A stretch of DNA of 64,000 nt from an uncultured Atopobium sp. GTDB lineage: Bacteria; Actinomycetota; Coriobacteriia; Coriobacteriales; Atopobiaceae. Shown here piece after piece: positions 24,184 to 32,183 of this stretch. The notes below the pieces were generated by a model that did no database searches, had not been told where the DNA came from, and was given only the letters and a program-made list of their open reading frames with translations. The DNA is taken from the NCBI GenBank assembly GCA_947090525.1, contig CAMUON010000005.1, forward strand, positions 1-64,000. The letters are read 5' to 3'. The position numbers and the translations under genes were made by a program. Numbering within the stretch: the stretch's first letter is position 1; every line of letters starts with the position of its first letter.

Positions 24184-24271
24184 GCAGAACGAGGAAATGA
24201 GGTTCATTTAGATACATGAAGAGAAATAAACAGTTTAGAGTACGTTCTCCTACATGACCTAAAACTCATGA

Positions 24272-24345
24272 AGACCCAAAAGTGCCCCTCAGAAGCGAAA
24301 ATAACGGGCATGTTTACCAGGGCTTTTGCTAGAGGCGCTTTTTGG
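24272..24345 (+). terminator. Long stem-loop terminator after the LRR gene
   Basis: AGACCCAAAAGTGCCCCTC (from 24272) pairs with the segment GAGGCGCTTTTTGGGTCT (ending about 24339) with small bulges, and the inner AGC-AAAA/TTTT-GCT extends the stem. TATTTTG follows. At about 70 bases it is larger than ordinary terminators of this window. Confidence 0.65.
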
Positions 24346-24365
24346 GTCTATTTTGAGTATAAAAT

Positions 24366-24440
24366 CCGCAGGTCATGCTATAATTAAGCAATAAGGCACT
24401 TCCACAACTGCCTAGAGACAAAGGAAACATCATGGACGAT
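24366..24440 (+). repeat. Promoter-leader repeat, copy B
   Basis: Second copy of the cassette at 18991-19064, containing the extended -10 TGC-TATAAT (24376-24384), the hairpin, the ribosome binding site and the first three codons. The gene driven here is ardC-like. Confidence 0.8.
24394..24426 (+). promoter_or_regulatory. Hairpin-SD leader element, copy 7 (ardC-like gene)
   Basis: AGGCA/TGCCT (24394-24398/24409-24413) around CTTCCACAAC (one base longer than in copies 2, 5 and 10), then GAGACAAAGGAA (24415-24426) and ATG 24432. Confidence 0.75.
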
Positions 24441-25622
24441 CATTCCCGCTCAAAAAAAGTAGACTCTTCTGTTAAAGAGAAAGTGAAAGAACTTTCTCAA
24501 CAAATCGATAAGGCTGTTCAAGATTTTGCGCTTGACCCAAAAGCCCTATTTGAGCTTTTCCTTTTCAAAGCCCAATTCCACACATATAGCTATAAAAACG
24601 CTATCCTCATCCATGCGCAAAGAGAAGGCGCTATACAAGTTGCAAGTTTTAAGAAATGGAAAGACCAAGGTTATCACATTCGCAAAGGCGAGCATGCGAT
24701 AAAGATTCTTGCACCAGAGCTATTAAGCTATGTCTACGATAAAGATAAGAATACTGTTTGTCTCTTGAAGGCTGCAACTCCTGAGATTAAGGAACTCATT
24801 AAATCTGGCGAGTATACCGTTGAAAAACATCTATCTGGATTTAGTCTCGCCTCCGTTTTTGACATATCACAAACTGATTGCCCAATAGAAAACTATCCTC
24901 AAGTCTTTCGTGAAAGGTTTGTTATGGGAGATGCGGAGCATAGTGAGGAATTGCAAAGCGCGCTTATGGGCTACTGTGTTTCCGAGTTGGGTGTATCTGT
25001 GCTTAAAGCCTCAGATTCTGAGCGAGCAAATATTCTTCGCGGCGCGCGCGGCGTTACTATTTTCCCTCAAGCAGACGCTCAAGCTCAAGCGCCTATTATT
25101 TACTATGATCCCAGTTTGCCTGTAAATCATCAGATAAAAACGCTCTTCCACGAAACAGCTCACGCTATTCTTCATGAACCTCATTCAGAGGTAAATAGTA
25201 AAACACCTTTATCTCGCGCTAAGAAAGAATATCAAGCTGAACTTACCGCAGGTATTTGCGCTCAATACTTTGGTATCGATTCTATGCGCGCGAACGCAGG
25301 CTATATATCGGGTTGGATTAAGGACGAAAAAATCGATCCAAAAGAGAAAGCCGCACTTGTTGGGCAAGTGCTTGATACTGCAGGTCAAATCATTGGCTAT
25401 GTCGATGAAAGCCTTCGCCAAGCATTTAATATCTCTAAAGAATCACCGTCTATAGAGAAAGACGAGTCGCCTAAGACCGAGCTTTCATCCCATAAACCCC
25501 AGCATTTGAAGAAACAAGCTCCGCCTATTCGTTCCCTTGCTGAGGAGATGCGGGCTGTACGAGCAGCTGCAAGTAAAAAAGACAGCATAGACCCTCAAGC
25601 AGAAAGATATTTACATCTGTAA
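24432..25622 (+). CDS. ardC: ArdC-type antirestriction protein with metallopeptidase domain and shared tail
   Basis: 396 residues. N-terminal ArdC domain (about 15-125; YSYKNAILIHAQREGAIQVA, then FKKWKDQGYHIRKGEHAIKI) followed by a zincin-type peptidase domain (about 175-310) with HETAHAILHE and a downstream Glu in the QAELTAGICA stretch, the usual ArdC/DUF955-like arrangement. ArdC binds single-stranded DNA and protects entering DNA from restriction. The end carries SLAEEMRAVRAAASK, 29 residues from the C terminus. Start follows the leader. It is one of the element's proposed transferred proteins; ArdC transfer with the strand has precedent in plasmid systems. Confidence 0.85.
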   Translation: MDDHSRSKKVDSSVKEKVKELSQQIDKAVQDFALDPKALFELFLFKAQFHTYSYKNAILIHAQREGAIQVASFKKWKDQGYHIRKGEHAIKILAPELLSYVYDKDKNTVCLLKAATPEIKELIKSGEYTVEKHLSGFSLASVFDISQTDCPIENYPQVFRERFVMGDAEHSEELQSALMGYCVSELGVSVLKASDSERANILRGARGVTIFPQADAQAQAPIIYYDPSLPVNHQIKTLFHETAHAILHEPHSEVNSKTPLSRAKKEYQAELTAGICAQYFGIDSMRANAGYISGWIKDEKIDPKEKAALVGQVLDTAGQIIGYVDESLRQAFNISKESPSIEKDESPKTELSSHKPQHLKKQAPPIRSLAEEMRAVRAAASKKDSIDPQAERYLHL

Positions 25623-25626
25623 GGAC

Positions 25627-25638
25627 GAGACAAAGGAG
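25627..25638 (+). promoter_or_regulatory. SD half of the leader element, copy 8
   Basis: GAGACAAAGGAG (25627-25638) with only the ribosome-binding half of the element: the hairpin would fall inside the preceding ardC-like coding sequence, where AGAT/ATCT around ATTTAC is the nearest alternative. ATG 25645 follows. Confidence 0.5.
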
Positions 25639-25644
25639 CCAACC

Positions 25645-26355
25645 ATGCCAAAAGTATCAATTATGTCTAATTCTGAGTATGTGCATACTGACTACATCGG
25701 CTATGTTGCCAAGCGACTAAGTGAGCTATCTCTACCTGATGCTCTTGCAACCTTTGCCGCTGTTGCAGACCGACATGAGTATGTAGTTGATGGAAGTGCG
25801 TCATGTATCAAGCATGCTATTGAGCAATCGCTTGCAACTCTCGTTGAGAACTCAAGTACCGCTGATATTAAGCATGCCCTTGATCTCAACGAGGAATGCC
25901 ACCTGGTAGATCTATCAGACCTTGATAATCTCCTGGCTCCATCTCATCAACCCAAGCCTAGCTTTAATCCTTCTGATTATTGGGTAGTGGAGTATAACCG
26001 AAACTTTGCAGAGCGAAATCTCAAAGGAAAGGCTCTTACGATGGAGCTTCTCAATGAGATTCGTTCTTATGTAACTACCTGCTATCAAAATGAAGAAGCC
26101 CGAAAAAATGTAGGCTTCTATTTTGCTCACGTCAAAGGTGGGGAAACGATTGATCGCATCAACATTGATGGCGAGGATGCAAAGCAGGTTAGTTATGAAG
26201 TGCTTGATAAGCTTGCTTCCAAGCTTGCTGTAAGCCAGCGTCTTTCTCAAGCGCAGAATCACTCGCTTGCAGATGATTTACAAGCAGCTAAACAAGCTGC
26301 AACACGCCAACATACATCGACAAAGCAACAAGCGTTACATAGACGGAAGTTATAG
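25645..26355 (+). CDS. Tail-bearing protein sharing a domain with the ArdA-like protein
   Basis: 236 residues. Residues about 107-195, opening FNPSDYWVVEYN and continuing with a helix-rich stretch and a GGETIDRINIDGEDA turn, correspond to the second domain of the ArdA-like protein at 3643 (NPSDYWVVEFN, HVQDGKVVDHHRFDIGD). The end has SLADDLQAAKQAATRQ, 30 residues from the C terminus. The N-terminal 100 residues are unrecognised. Since the domain is shared with an antirestriction protein it may serve the same defence-evasion purpose; function is not known. It is 22 bases after the ardC-like gene. Confidence 0.55.
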   Translation: MPKVSIMSNSEYVHTDYIGYVAKRLSELSLPDALATFAAVADRHEYVVDGSASCIKHAIEQSLATLVENSSTADIKHALDLNEECHLVDLSDLDNLLAPSHQPKPSFNPSDYWVVEYNRNFAERNLKGKALTMELLNEIRSYVTTCYQNEEARKNVGFYFAHVKGGETIDRINIDGEDAKQVSYEVLDKLASKLAVSQRLSQAQNHSLADDLQAAKQAATRQHTSTKQQALHRRKL

Positions 26356-26366
26356 AGGGGGAGGAA

Positions 26367-26438
26367 AGATAAATAAAAAAGGCAGCCTTACCTAATGGAG
26401 CAACTCAAAGCGTACTCTGCTTGTACTGCCTTTTATCT
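26367..26438 (+). terminator. Terminator hairpin with large loop
   Basis: AAAAGGCAG (26377-26385) pairs with CTGCCTTTT (26426-26434), and AGAT/ATCT extends it, around a 40-base loop. A U-run is part of the 3' arm. It closes the ardC unit; the loop is large enough to hold further structure (AGCA/TGCT). Confidence 0.6.
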
Positions 26439-26461
26439 CATGGTAAAGAAAGAAGGTCAGA

Positions 26462-26581
26462 ATGTCAAATTATTCACTTGCAGAGAGTAAATCAATAAAA
26501 AAGGAGGATACCTACTCTTATGATGCACTTAAGGCGTGCATTGCCCGTGTATCCTCAAGATCATGGTATCACCTTGGTTAG
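26462..26581 (+). CDS. Possible 39-residue peptide
   Basis: ATG 26462 preceded by AGAAGG encodes 39 residues with a basic middle (KSIKKEDTYS) and a helix (YDALKACIARVSSRSW), ending before a second copy of a leader-like ribosome binding site. No family. Its only support is start context and its place between a terminator and the next leader. Confidence 0.3.
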   Translation: MSNYSLAESKSIKKEDTYSYDALKACIARVSSRSWYHLG

Positions 26582-26604
26582 GACTATTCAATTTATAAGT
26601 TTGA

Positions 26605-26712
26605 GACGATAAGGAGAAAACCATGCCATCTATTCACGCTCCCTAAACGTAAACGCGCCACGTTTTAGAAATTCCACAGCTAACCACATTGTCGCGAATG
26701 AGACAAAGGAGA
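26605..26712 (+). promoter_or_regulatory. Hairpin-SD leader, copy 9, preceded by a degenerate copy with a 7-codon reading frame
   Basis: TTAG/CTAA (26665-26668/26680-26683) around AAATTCCACAG, then GAGACAAAGGAGA (26700-26712) and ATG 26718. Upstream, GAGACGATAAGGAGAAAACC (near 26603-26622) is a degenerate copy followed by ATG 26623 and a 7-codon frame ending at 26646. The two ribosome binding sites share the AGGAGAAAACCATG end, so one is probably a duplicate of the other. Confidence 0.6.
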
Positions 26713-26717
26713 AAACC

Positions 26718-27251
26718 ATGAGTGAAAAACAATACGTACACTTTGATGTCAAACGTACTCAGTTTATCGGTAAAGATAAACCCGCTAAGGAGCTTATCTC
26801 TGCTCACCACAGTGATACACATGGTGATTTTTGGAGCGTTGAGCTTCCGTATGACATGAAGTGCAAAGTTACTGATCCTACGACAAACGAACAAACCACA
26901 CAGGATGTAAGCGGATACCGCTTCACGACTAGCTATGAGCCTACTGAACCAAAAACGAACTATGAAAACTACAGAAAGAACTACGCTCATGTATCGTTCC
27001 CCGAGGGATGGAACATCACCCTGGAAAAAAGCAAGAAGGAAAACGGGGAATTTGTAACACAGAAATTACGTGCGACCCCTGCTGATCTAAAGCAAGCATT
27101 TAGCGAATATAAGCAACAGCGACAACAACGAGCTCAGCAGGCGCAATCGCCTCATAGCTTACAGGAAGATATTGCTGCAGCTAAGCACGCTGCAAGCCAG
27201 GTTCCTGTTCTTACGTTTGATATGCATGAGACTGCAGCACATACCCTCTAA
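26718..27251 (+). CDS. Tail-bearing protein of unknown family
   Basis: 177 residues. Residues 1-105 look like a small beta-rich domain (YVHFDVKRTQFIG, FWSVELPYDMKCKV, YAHVSFPEGWNITLEK), with no family recognised. A charged helix with QQRQQRAQQA leads to SLQEDIAAAKHAASQ, 31 residues from the C terminus, the most divergent full copy of the shared tail. The leader fixes the start at 26718. The gene lies 19 bases before the adhesin gene. Confidence 0.55.
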   Translation: MSEKQYVHFDVKRTQFIGKDKPAKELISAHHSDTHGDFWSVELPYDMKCKVTDPTTNEQTTQDVSGYRFTTSYEPTEPKTNYENYRKNYAHVSFPEGWNITLEKSKKENGEFVTQKLRATPADLKQAFSEYKQQRQQRAQQAQSPHSLQEDIAAAKHAASQVPVLTFDMHETAAHTL

Positions 27252-27270
27252 CTAGAAAGGAGCGAGTTAT

Positions 27271-30200
27271 ATGAATGTTTTTCAATCAATTCGATCAGGA
27301 ACTAAAGCTTCGCTTGATAAGAGTAAGAAGTTCCTGTCGAAGTTATTCCACAATAAAAAGACGAAACAAATTTGTAAGGCAAGTGCTGCAGTAGCCGCTA
27401 CCGGAGTTCTTGTCCTTTCTACGATTATGGGACCTCTTGCAGAGCGTGCCCATGCAAAGCCTATTGGTCTTCTAGACGGTGGTGAGATTACCTATCACGA
27501 CGACGGAACGATTTCGGGTACGTGTTACCAAAAATTCGATTTCGCCTATTGGACTACTCACACGAAGCGCCCCGCAGAATTTGATGTCACACTACCAAAC
27601 GGCGAGAAGATTAGAACACAGTGCATTGACTATGAGAGCTTTGTCCCCTCAGACGGGTACTACAAGTTCGTTGGTAAACCCGATGCATCAGGACTTAAGT
27701 TCAAGATTAAGGTAATGTCCAACACCAGCCCTGCACCATACCCAAGCAAAGAACTAGAGGGGTACGGGCATGCATTCCCGTGCCAACGAACTGAGCAGAT
27801 AAATGAAGATTGGGCTCCTAAGATGTGGGGTAAGCTTCGTATTCATAAGACGAGCGCTAATCCTGCTCTGTCAAACGGCAATAGCTGCTATTCTCTCGCA
27901 GGCGCGCAATACGATGTGTACGATGCCTTTAACAATAAGTACATAGAAACACTCACTACAGACGAAAGCGGGTACGCAACTACTAAAGAGCTGTCTGTGG
28001 GTAAGTATATCTTTAAGGAGAAAAAAGCAGCGAAGGGTTATGCTATCGATTATGAGCCAAGGTATGGCGTGGTGAAAGTGGGGGAGACGGTAGACGTTGA
28101 GGTACAGGATATTCCTCAAAACGACCCTCTGACAATCTCTGTAAAGAAGAAGGATGCGCAAACTGGTAATGCTTCGCCTCAAGGCGCAGCTACACTTGAA
28201 GGTACTGAGTTTACTCTTAAGTTCTATGCAAGCGATAGCGCAAGCGGTACGCCTGCGCGCACCTGGGTTCTTAAGACCGATAATGATGGTGTTACTGGAC
28301 TTTACCAGGCAGGACGTCTTGATCCCCAGACATACTTTGTAAAGGGCGATCCGTTCTACAAGAACTCTTTAGGCCACATAGTTATACCTCTGGGTACGCT
28401 CACCATTCAAGAGACCAAAGCACCTGTAGGATATCGTCTCAATAGCGAGATTCATACCATTCATGTTACGCCAGACAACCAGGAGATCGAGGATGTACAC
28501 ACCTATGTAGCTCCTGATCACCCTGAGCAGGTACAGCGCGGAGGTGTAGACATCACTAAAATCGACCGTGAACTTAACAAAGCCTACGAGCAAGGAGACG
28601 CAAACCTTGAGAATATCACCTTTGAAATCGTAAATAAGAACAATCATGAGGTGGTCACTTCCATGGGTACCTGTGCTCCTGACCAACCCTGTGCTACTAT
28701 CTCTACGAAGCGCCAAGGTGACAAGTTCTATGCAGCTACTTCTAATGAGGAACTACCCTTTGGTCACTACAAGATCTATGAGAAACAATCGAATGGCACG
28801 TATCTCAATGACGGCTTCTCTGCTGAATTTGATGTTAAAAAAGACAAAGAGATGGTGCACTTTACCGACAATAAGTCTTGCGCAAAGGATACTGTTGTTC
28901 GTGGTGATCTAAAGATTGGTAAGGTCGACCGTGAACTTAACCGTCACGACAACCAAGGCGCAGCTACGCTTGAGGGCGCTGAGTTTACTATCTGGAACAA
29001 GAGCAAAAACTCTGTAGTAGTAAACAATAAGCTTATTAAAACCAACGATGTGGCATGCAAGGTATATGCTGACCGCATGGGTATCGCAAAGACGGTTAAG
29101 AAAGCGCTTCCTTATGGCACGTATCTCATCAAAGAGACCAAGGCACCACGAGGATACGAACTCAACGAGTTCTGGACGCGTTATATCAAAATCCGTCACG
29201 ATGGTGAGGTCTACGATCTAACCTCTAGCAAACAGTCAGCTGATGACCAAGTGAAGCGTGGTGATATTCGCCTTATCAAACGAGACGATAATACTCAAAA
29301 ACCGCTCAGTGGTGTTGTCTTTAGATTTACGAGTAAATCAACTCATGAGTCGCATCTGCTTGTTACCGACCAAAATGGGGAGATCAACACCTCTTCTTAC
29401 TACTATCCTCATACGCAAGACACCAACGCAAACGATGTGGCATTTGTAAAAGGCGGCGACCTTGATGCTACCAAACTCAAGATGCCCTACGGCGTTTGGT
29501 TCACGGGCGTGAAGGATATTGCCGCATTTGGTCGTTATCCTAACGTTGATTGTGATGATAATGGTCATTGCACTTTTAAGAAAGGTCAGATGGAAGTTCC
29601 TGATGGAGCTAAACCAAACGACAAACTGGGTGCACTTCCTTATGACACCTATACGCTTGAAGAGCTTTCAACCCCTCAAAACAAGGGAAAGAAGCTTATC
29701 AAGTTTGATGTCTACGTCACACGTCCTCGTTACAACATCGTTTTGGGTACTCTCAACAATAAAGACCAAGAGAACTTCATCACTGAGCTTCTTGGTGAAG
29801 AGAACACTCATAAAGTCCATGCTGTAAAAGACTGTGTCGTTCACGATGTGATCAATCTTGAGAATCTGGATGTTACTAAGAAATACAAACTGGAAGGATG
29901 GCTCGTAGATGCACAAACAGGTAAAACATACAAAGACGCAAAAGGCAATGCTGTTACCGCAGAAACTGTCTTTAAGCCCCGTGTTACGTCTGATAGGGCT
30001 CAGCTTAGCTACAAGCTCGATGCGTCTTCGCTCCAAGGTAAAAAGCTTGTAAGCTTTGTAAGACTGTATAACGATAAAGATGAAATCATCTATCGTGAAG
30101 AAGAGCTTGGGGATACAGATCAGATGGTTGAGTTTATAGCTCCAGAAGAGCCTTGCTGCCCACCGTGTCCGCCAGCGCCTGAGCCCAAGCCGCAGCCTCA

Positions 30201-30510
30201 ACCAAAACCTGAGCCACAACCGAAGCCGCAGCCTAAGCCACAACCCAAGCCTGAGCCTAAGCCTGAGCCCAAGCCGCAGCCGAAACCTGAGCCTGCGCCT
30301 AAGCCAGCACCAGAGCCACCAGCTCCTCGTGTTCCTGACAAGAAGGAGCCACCACAAACACCAAAACAACCATCTGTTAAGGATAGTCGTGATCAAATTC
30401 ACCTACCGAAAACAAATGATATTTTGGTAGGTACGCTCGGCGCAATAGTTGCCTGCGCAGGTGTTGCTCTTGTAGCATACGGAGCGTATAAGAGGCATCA
30501 GAAGCACTAG
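27271..30510 (+). CDS. LPXTG-anchored SpaA-type adhesin with Cna-B and VaFE-like domains
   Basis: 1079 residues. Signal sequence at about 30-60 (VLVLSTIMGPLAERAHA). Several Cna-B/SpaA-type domains follow (recurring GDIRLIKRDD or GDLKIGKVDRELN starts, and an E-T-K-A-P ending), the kind that form Lys-Asn isopeptide bonds. Residues about 845-960 are VaFE-like (TVFKPRVTSDR). A Pro-Lys-Glu-Gln rich spacer of about 60 residues (PEPKPQPQPKPEPQPKP) lets the protein reach out of the wall. The C terminus has LPKTN, a hydrophobic helix and KRHQKH. This is a sortase substrate; a class B sortase lies on the chromosome at 58713, but a housekeeping sortase elsewhere may serve. ICEs often carry such adhesins to hold partner cells. 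AAAGGAG precedes ATG 27271. Confidence 0.88.
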   Translation: MNVFQSIRSGTKASLDKSKKFLSKLFHNKKTKQICKASAAVAATGVLVLSTIMGPLAERAHAKPIGLLDGGEITYHDDGTISGTCYQKFDFAYWTTHTKRPAEFDVTLPNGEKIRTQCIDYESFVPSDGYYKFVGKPDASGLKFKIKVMSNTSPAPYPSKELEGYGHAFPCQRTEQINEDWAPKMWGKLRIHKTSANPALSNGNSCYSLAGAQYDVYDAFNNKYIETLTTDESGYATTKELSVGKYIFKEKKAAKGYAIDYEPRYGVVKVGETVDVEVQDIPQNDPLTISVKKKDAQTGNASPQGAATLEGTEFTLKFYASDSASGTPARTWVLKTDNDGVTGLYQAGRLDPQTYFVKGDPFYKNSLGHIVIPLGTLTIQETKAPVGYRLNSEIHTIHVTPDNQEIEDVHTYVAPDHPEQVQRGGVDITKIDRELNKAYEQGDANLENITFEIVNKNNHEVVTSMGTCAPDQPCATISTKRQGDKFYAATSNEELPFGHYKIYEKQSNGTYLNDGFSAEFDVKKDKEMVHFTDNKSCAKDTVVRGDLKIGKVDRELNRHDNQGAATLEGAEFTIWNKSKNSVVVNNKLIKTNDVACKVYADRMGIAKTVKKALPYGTYLIKETKAPRGYELNEFWTRYIKIRHDGEVYDLTSSKQSADDQVKRGDIRLIKRDDNTQKPLSGVVFRFTSKSTHESHLLVTDQNGEINTSSYYYPHTQDTNANDVAFVKGGDLDATKLKMPYGVWFTGVKDIAAFGRYPNVDCDDNGHCTFKKGQMEVPDGAKPNDKLGALPYDTYTLEELSTPQNKGKKLIKFDVYVTRPRYNIVLGTLNNKDQENFITELLGEENTHKVHAVKDCVVHDVINLENLDVTKKYKLEGWLVDAQTGKTYKDAKGNAVTAETVFKPRVTSDRAQLSYKLDASSLQGKKLVSFVRLYNDKDEIIYREEELGDTDQMVEFIAPEEPCCPPCPPAPEPKPQPQPKPEPQPKPQPKPQPKPEPKPEPKPQPKPEPAPKPAPEPPAPRVPDKKEPPQTPKQPSVKDSRDQIHLPKTNDILVGTLGAIVACAGVALVAYGAYKRHQKH

Positions 30511-30539
30511 CATTCACATGCATGGTGTGTAGGTAAAAA

Positions 30540-30571
30540 GAAGCGGGTGGTCGTATAACCACCCGCTTTTC
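30540..30571. terminator. Bidirectional terminator between convergent genes
   Basis: AGCGGGTGGT (30542-30551) and ACCACCCGCT (30558-30567) form a perfect 10-bp stem with a 6-base loop. Flanking A-run and T-run let it work for the adhesin gene on plus and the DUF5648 gene on minus. Confidence 0.88.
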
Positions 30572-30597
30572 TATTGCGCTTTATTATGTATCGCTTG

Positions 30598-31671
30598 CTA
30601 CTCCCAGTGTCCTTCTTCGGGGTGTTTAATGATTTCTGTCTTGAGCGGCAGCGTTGTCCAGTTGCCCGCTTCTCCAGGTTTGAATTCATGTGTCATCTGG
30701 TATTCGATGCTCGCATCCGTAGCCTTCTGCGCAAGCCTAGTAGTCCAGAATTCCTTACGTGCTTCTTCTTCGGTTTTTATGCTAGGGAATTTTCCTTCTC
30801 TCCACGCTTGCATTAGCCTTGTATCTTCGATAGGCACCAAGTCGTTAGGATCAGTTGTAGAGACTGAAACAATATGTCCGTTCATATATTTATCGATAGC
30901 CGTCCATTTAGTCTCTTCCCATGCAGGCTTATCAACGACCCAACGCTTGCCTGGGTTGGTTGTATCGTTTGTAGCTTCTGGTGCAGTTGAGGTGGTATCC
31001 GCCGCGCCTGCGCTTTCGGTGTTTGTATTTGCTGCAGTTGTGAGGTTGTAGATACCTGCGCCATCGGTGCTTGTAGAGTCGCCTGCGCCTTTGGGGCTTA
31101 GAGTTCCGTCTTTTTCTACCATCTCAACAGGAGCCACATACCATGCAACACCTTCATCACGCCAGCCGTCAGCTATACGAGCATTTGCTTCGTTTCTGTC
31201 GGTAGTAAAGTGATGATAATGATCTTGCTCATAAGGATTGTACAAGCGATATACAGGAAGATATCCCTCTTTTTGAGTAGAGGATACAGTAAGTGTTGCG
31301 CCTTCATCAAGCGACCACCCACTCTGGATACACTTCTCTACTTCTGCCTTATCTATCGTGTAGTGATGATCTCCCCCTCGACCCCATGGATTGTACAAGC
31401 GATATACATGCGCATCTCCTTCGCCTTTCCACGCAAATTGTTCAAAGTTCCACCCATTCGCACTGAGATTCTGCACTTCGTTGCCATTCTCGGAGAACAA
31501 GTGCTCACCCGTGTAGGGGTTATAGAGCCTCATGGCAACTGTCTCGCCTTTGAGGTCTACATGAACCACGGTAGAGGCATGCGCCTGCAAAGGGCACGAA
31601 AGAAAAGCCGTTGCTACAGCTCCTACCAAAATAGCTTTTTTTGCAATGGATTGGGTTGTGGAAGTAAACAT
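30598..31671 (-). CDS. Secreted protein with three DUF5648 repeats
   Basis: 357 residues. Signal peptide (residues about 8-32, ending LQAHAST). Three consecutive DUF5648 units of about 45 residues (MRLYNPYTGEHLFSENGNE, VYRLYNPWGRGGDHHYT, VYRLYNPYEQDHYHHFT) occupy about 45-185, the same repeat type that ends the LRR protein at 20326. The rest is a Thr/Ala-rich linker and a C-terminal domain containing WTTRLAQKATDASIEYQMTH. AAGGAG precedes the start. DUF5648 repeats occur in secreted wall proteins, with binding suggested but not proven. It transcribes toward the adhesin and is separated from the mob genes by 156 bases. Confidence 0.75.
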   Translation of the reverse strand: MFTSTTQSIAKKAILVGAVATAFLSCPLQAHASTVVHVDLKGETVAMRLYNPYTGEHLFSENGNEVQNLSANGWNFEQFAWKGEGDAHVYRLYNPWGRGGDHHYTIDKAEVEKCIQSGWSLDEGATLTVSSTQKEGYLPVYRLYNPYEQDHYHHFTTDRNEANARIADGWRDEGVAWYVAPVEMVEKDGTLSPKGAGDSTSTDGAGIYNLTTAANTNTESAGAADTTSTAPEATNDTTNPGKRWVVDKPAWEETKWTAIDKYMNGHIVSVSTTDPNDLVPIEDTRLMQAWREGKFPSIKTEEEARKEFWTTRLAQKATDASIEYQMTHEFKPGEAGNWTTLPLKTEIIKHPEEGHWE

Positions 31672-31827
31672 TGAAGGACTCCTTCAAACTAACGAGGGCA
31701 CATCATTGTCCGCTCGATCTATAATATTATTATAACATTTACTAGAAAAAGTGCAATAAAAATTATTATATTTTTGGGTGTTTACGTGGCAAAATGTGCT
31801 AATTTCCAAGCTTTGTATACCATGTTC
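31672..31827. other. AT-rich intergenic region upstream of the minus-strand DUF5648 gene
   Basis: Very AT-rich (runs such as ATAATATTATTATAACATTT). On the minus strand this is the promoter side of the gene at 30598-31671; I see no clear -35/-10 pair with confidence. No reading frame or RNA fold stood out. Confidence 0.4.
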
Positions 31828-32181
31828 CTAAGCTCTCATGAGCCCACATTCAAAATCTGCTTCTTCACCTTTTTCTGGGTCAGGTTGTCTTAAAAGCACA
31901 TGCCCATTTGCCTCAACTGATACCACAAATTCAAGACTGTCTTGAGGAACTATCAATACGCGACTATTAAGTCTCGTATCAATTTCCTTGGTCTCTGCGT
32001 GTGTTTCCTCATCGCTCTCTAGGGGCGCATATCTTCTCTCAAGGTATATTCCTTCATCTACATCAGTTAGGTCAATGAAGTTATCTTCCAGTAACGCTCC
32101 ATCACCAGGGCTATCTAGTGTCAACATTGTTGTGTTTATCTCTTCCATGGATCCTGACTTATATAGGATAACTACTTGCAT
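31828..32181 (-). CDS. Small acidic protein of the mobilisation operon
   Basis: 117 residues, rich in Asp/Glu, with a beta-rich look (MQVVILYKSGSMEE, FVVSVEANGHVLLRQP). AAAGGA precedes its ATG, and it begins two bases after the relaxase stop codon, so it is the third gene of the mob operon. No family known to me. An acidic partner of the DNA-processing proteins is possible but unsupported. Confidence 0.5.
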   Translation of the reverse strand: MQVVILYKSGSMEEINTTMLTLDSPGDGALLEDNFIDLTDVDEGIYLERRYAPLESDEETHAETKEIDTRLNSRVLIVPQDSLEFVVSVEANGHVLLRQPDPEKGEEADFECGLMRA

Positions 32182-32183
32182 GA

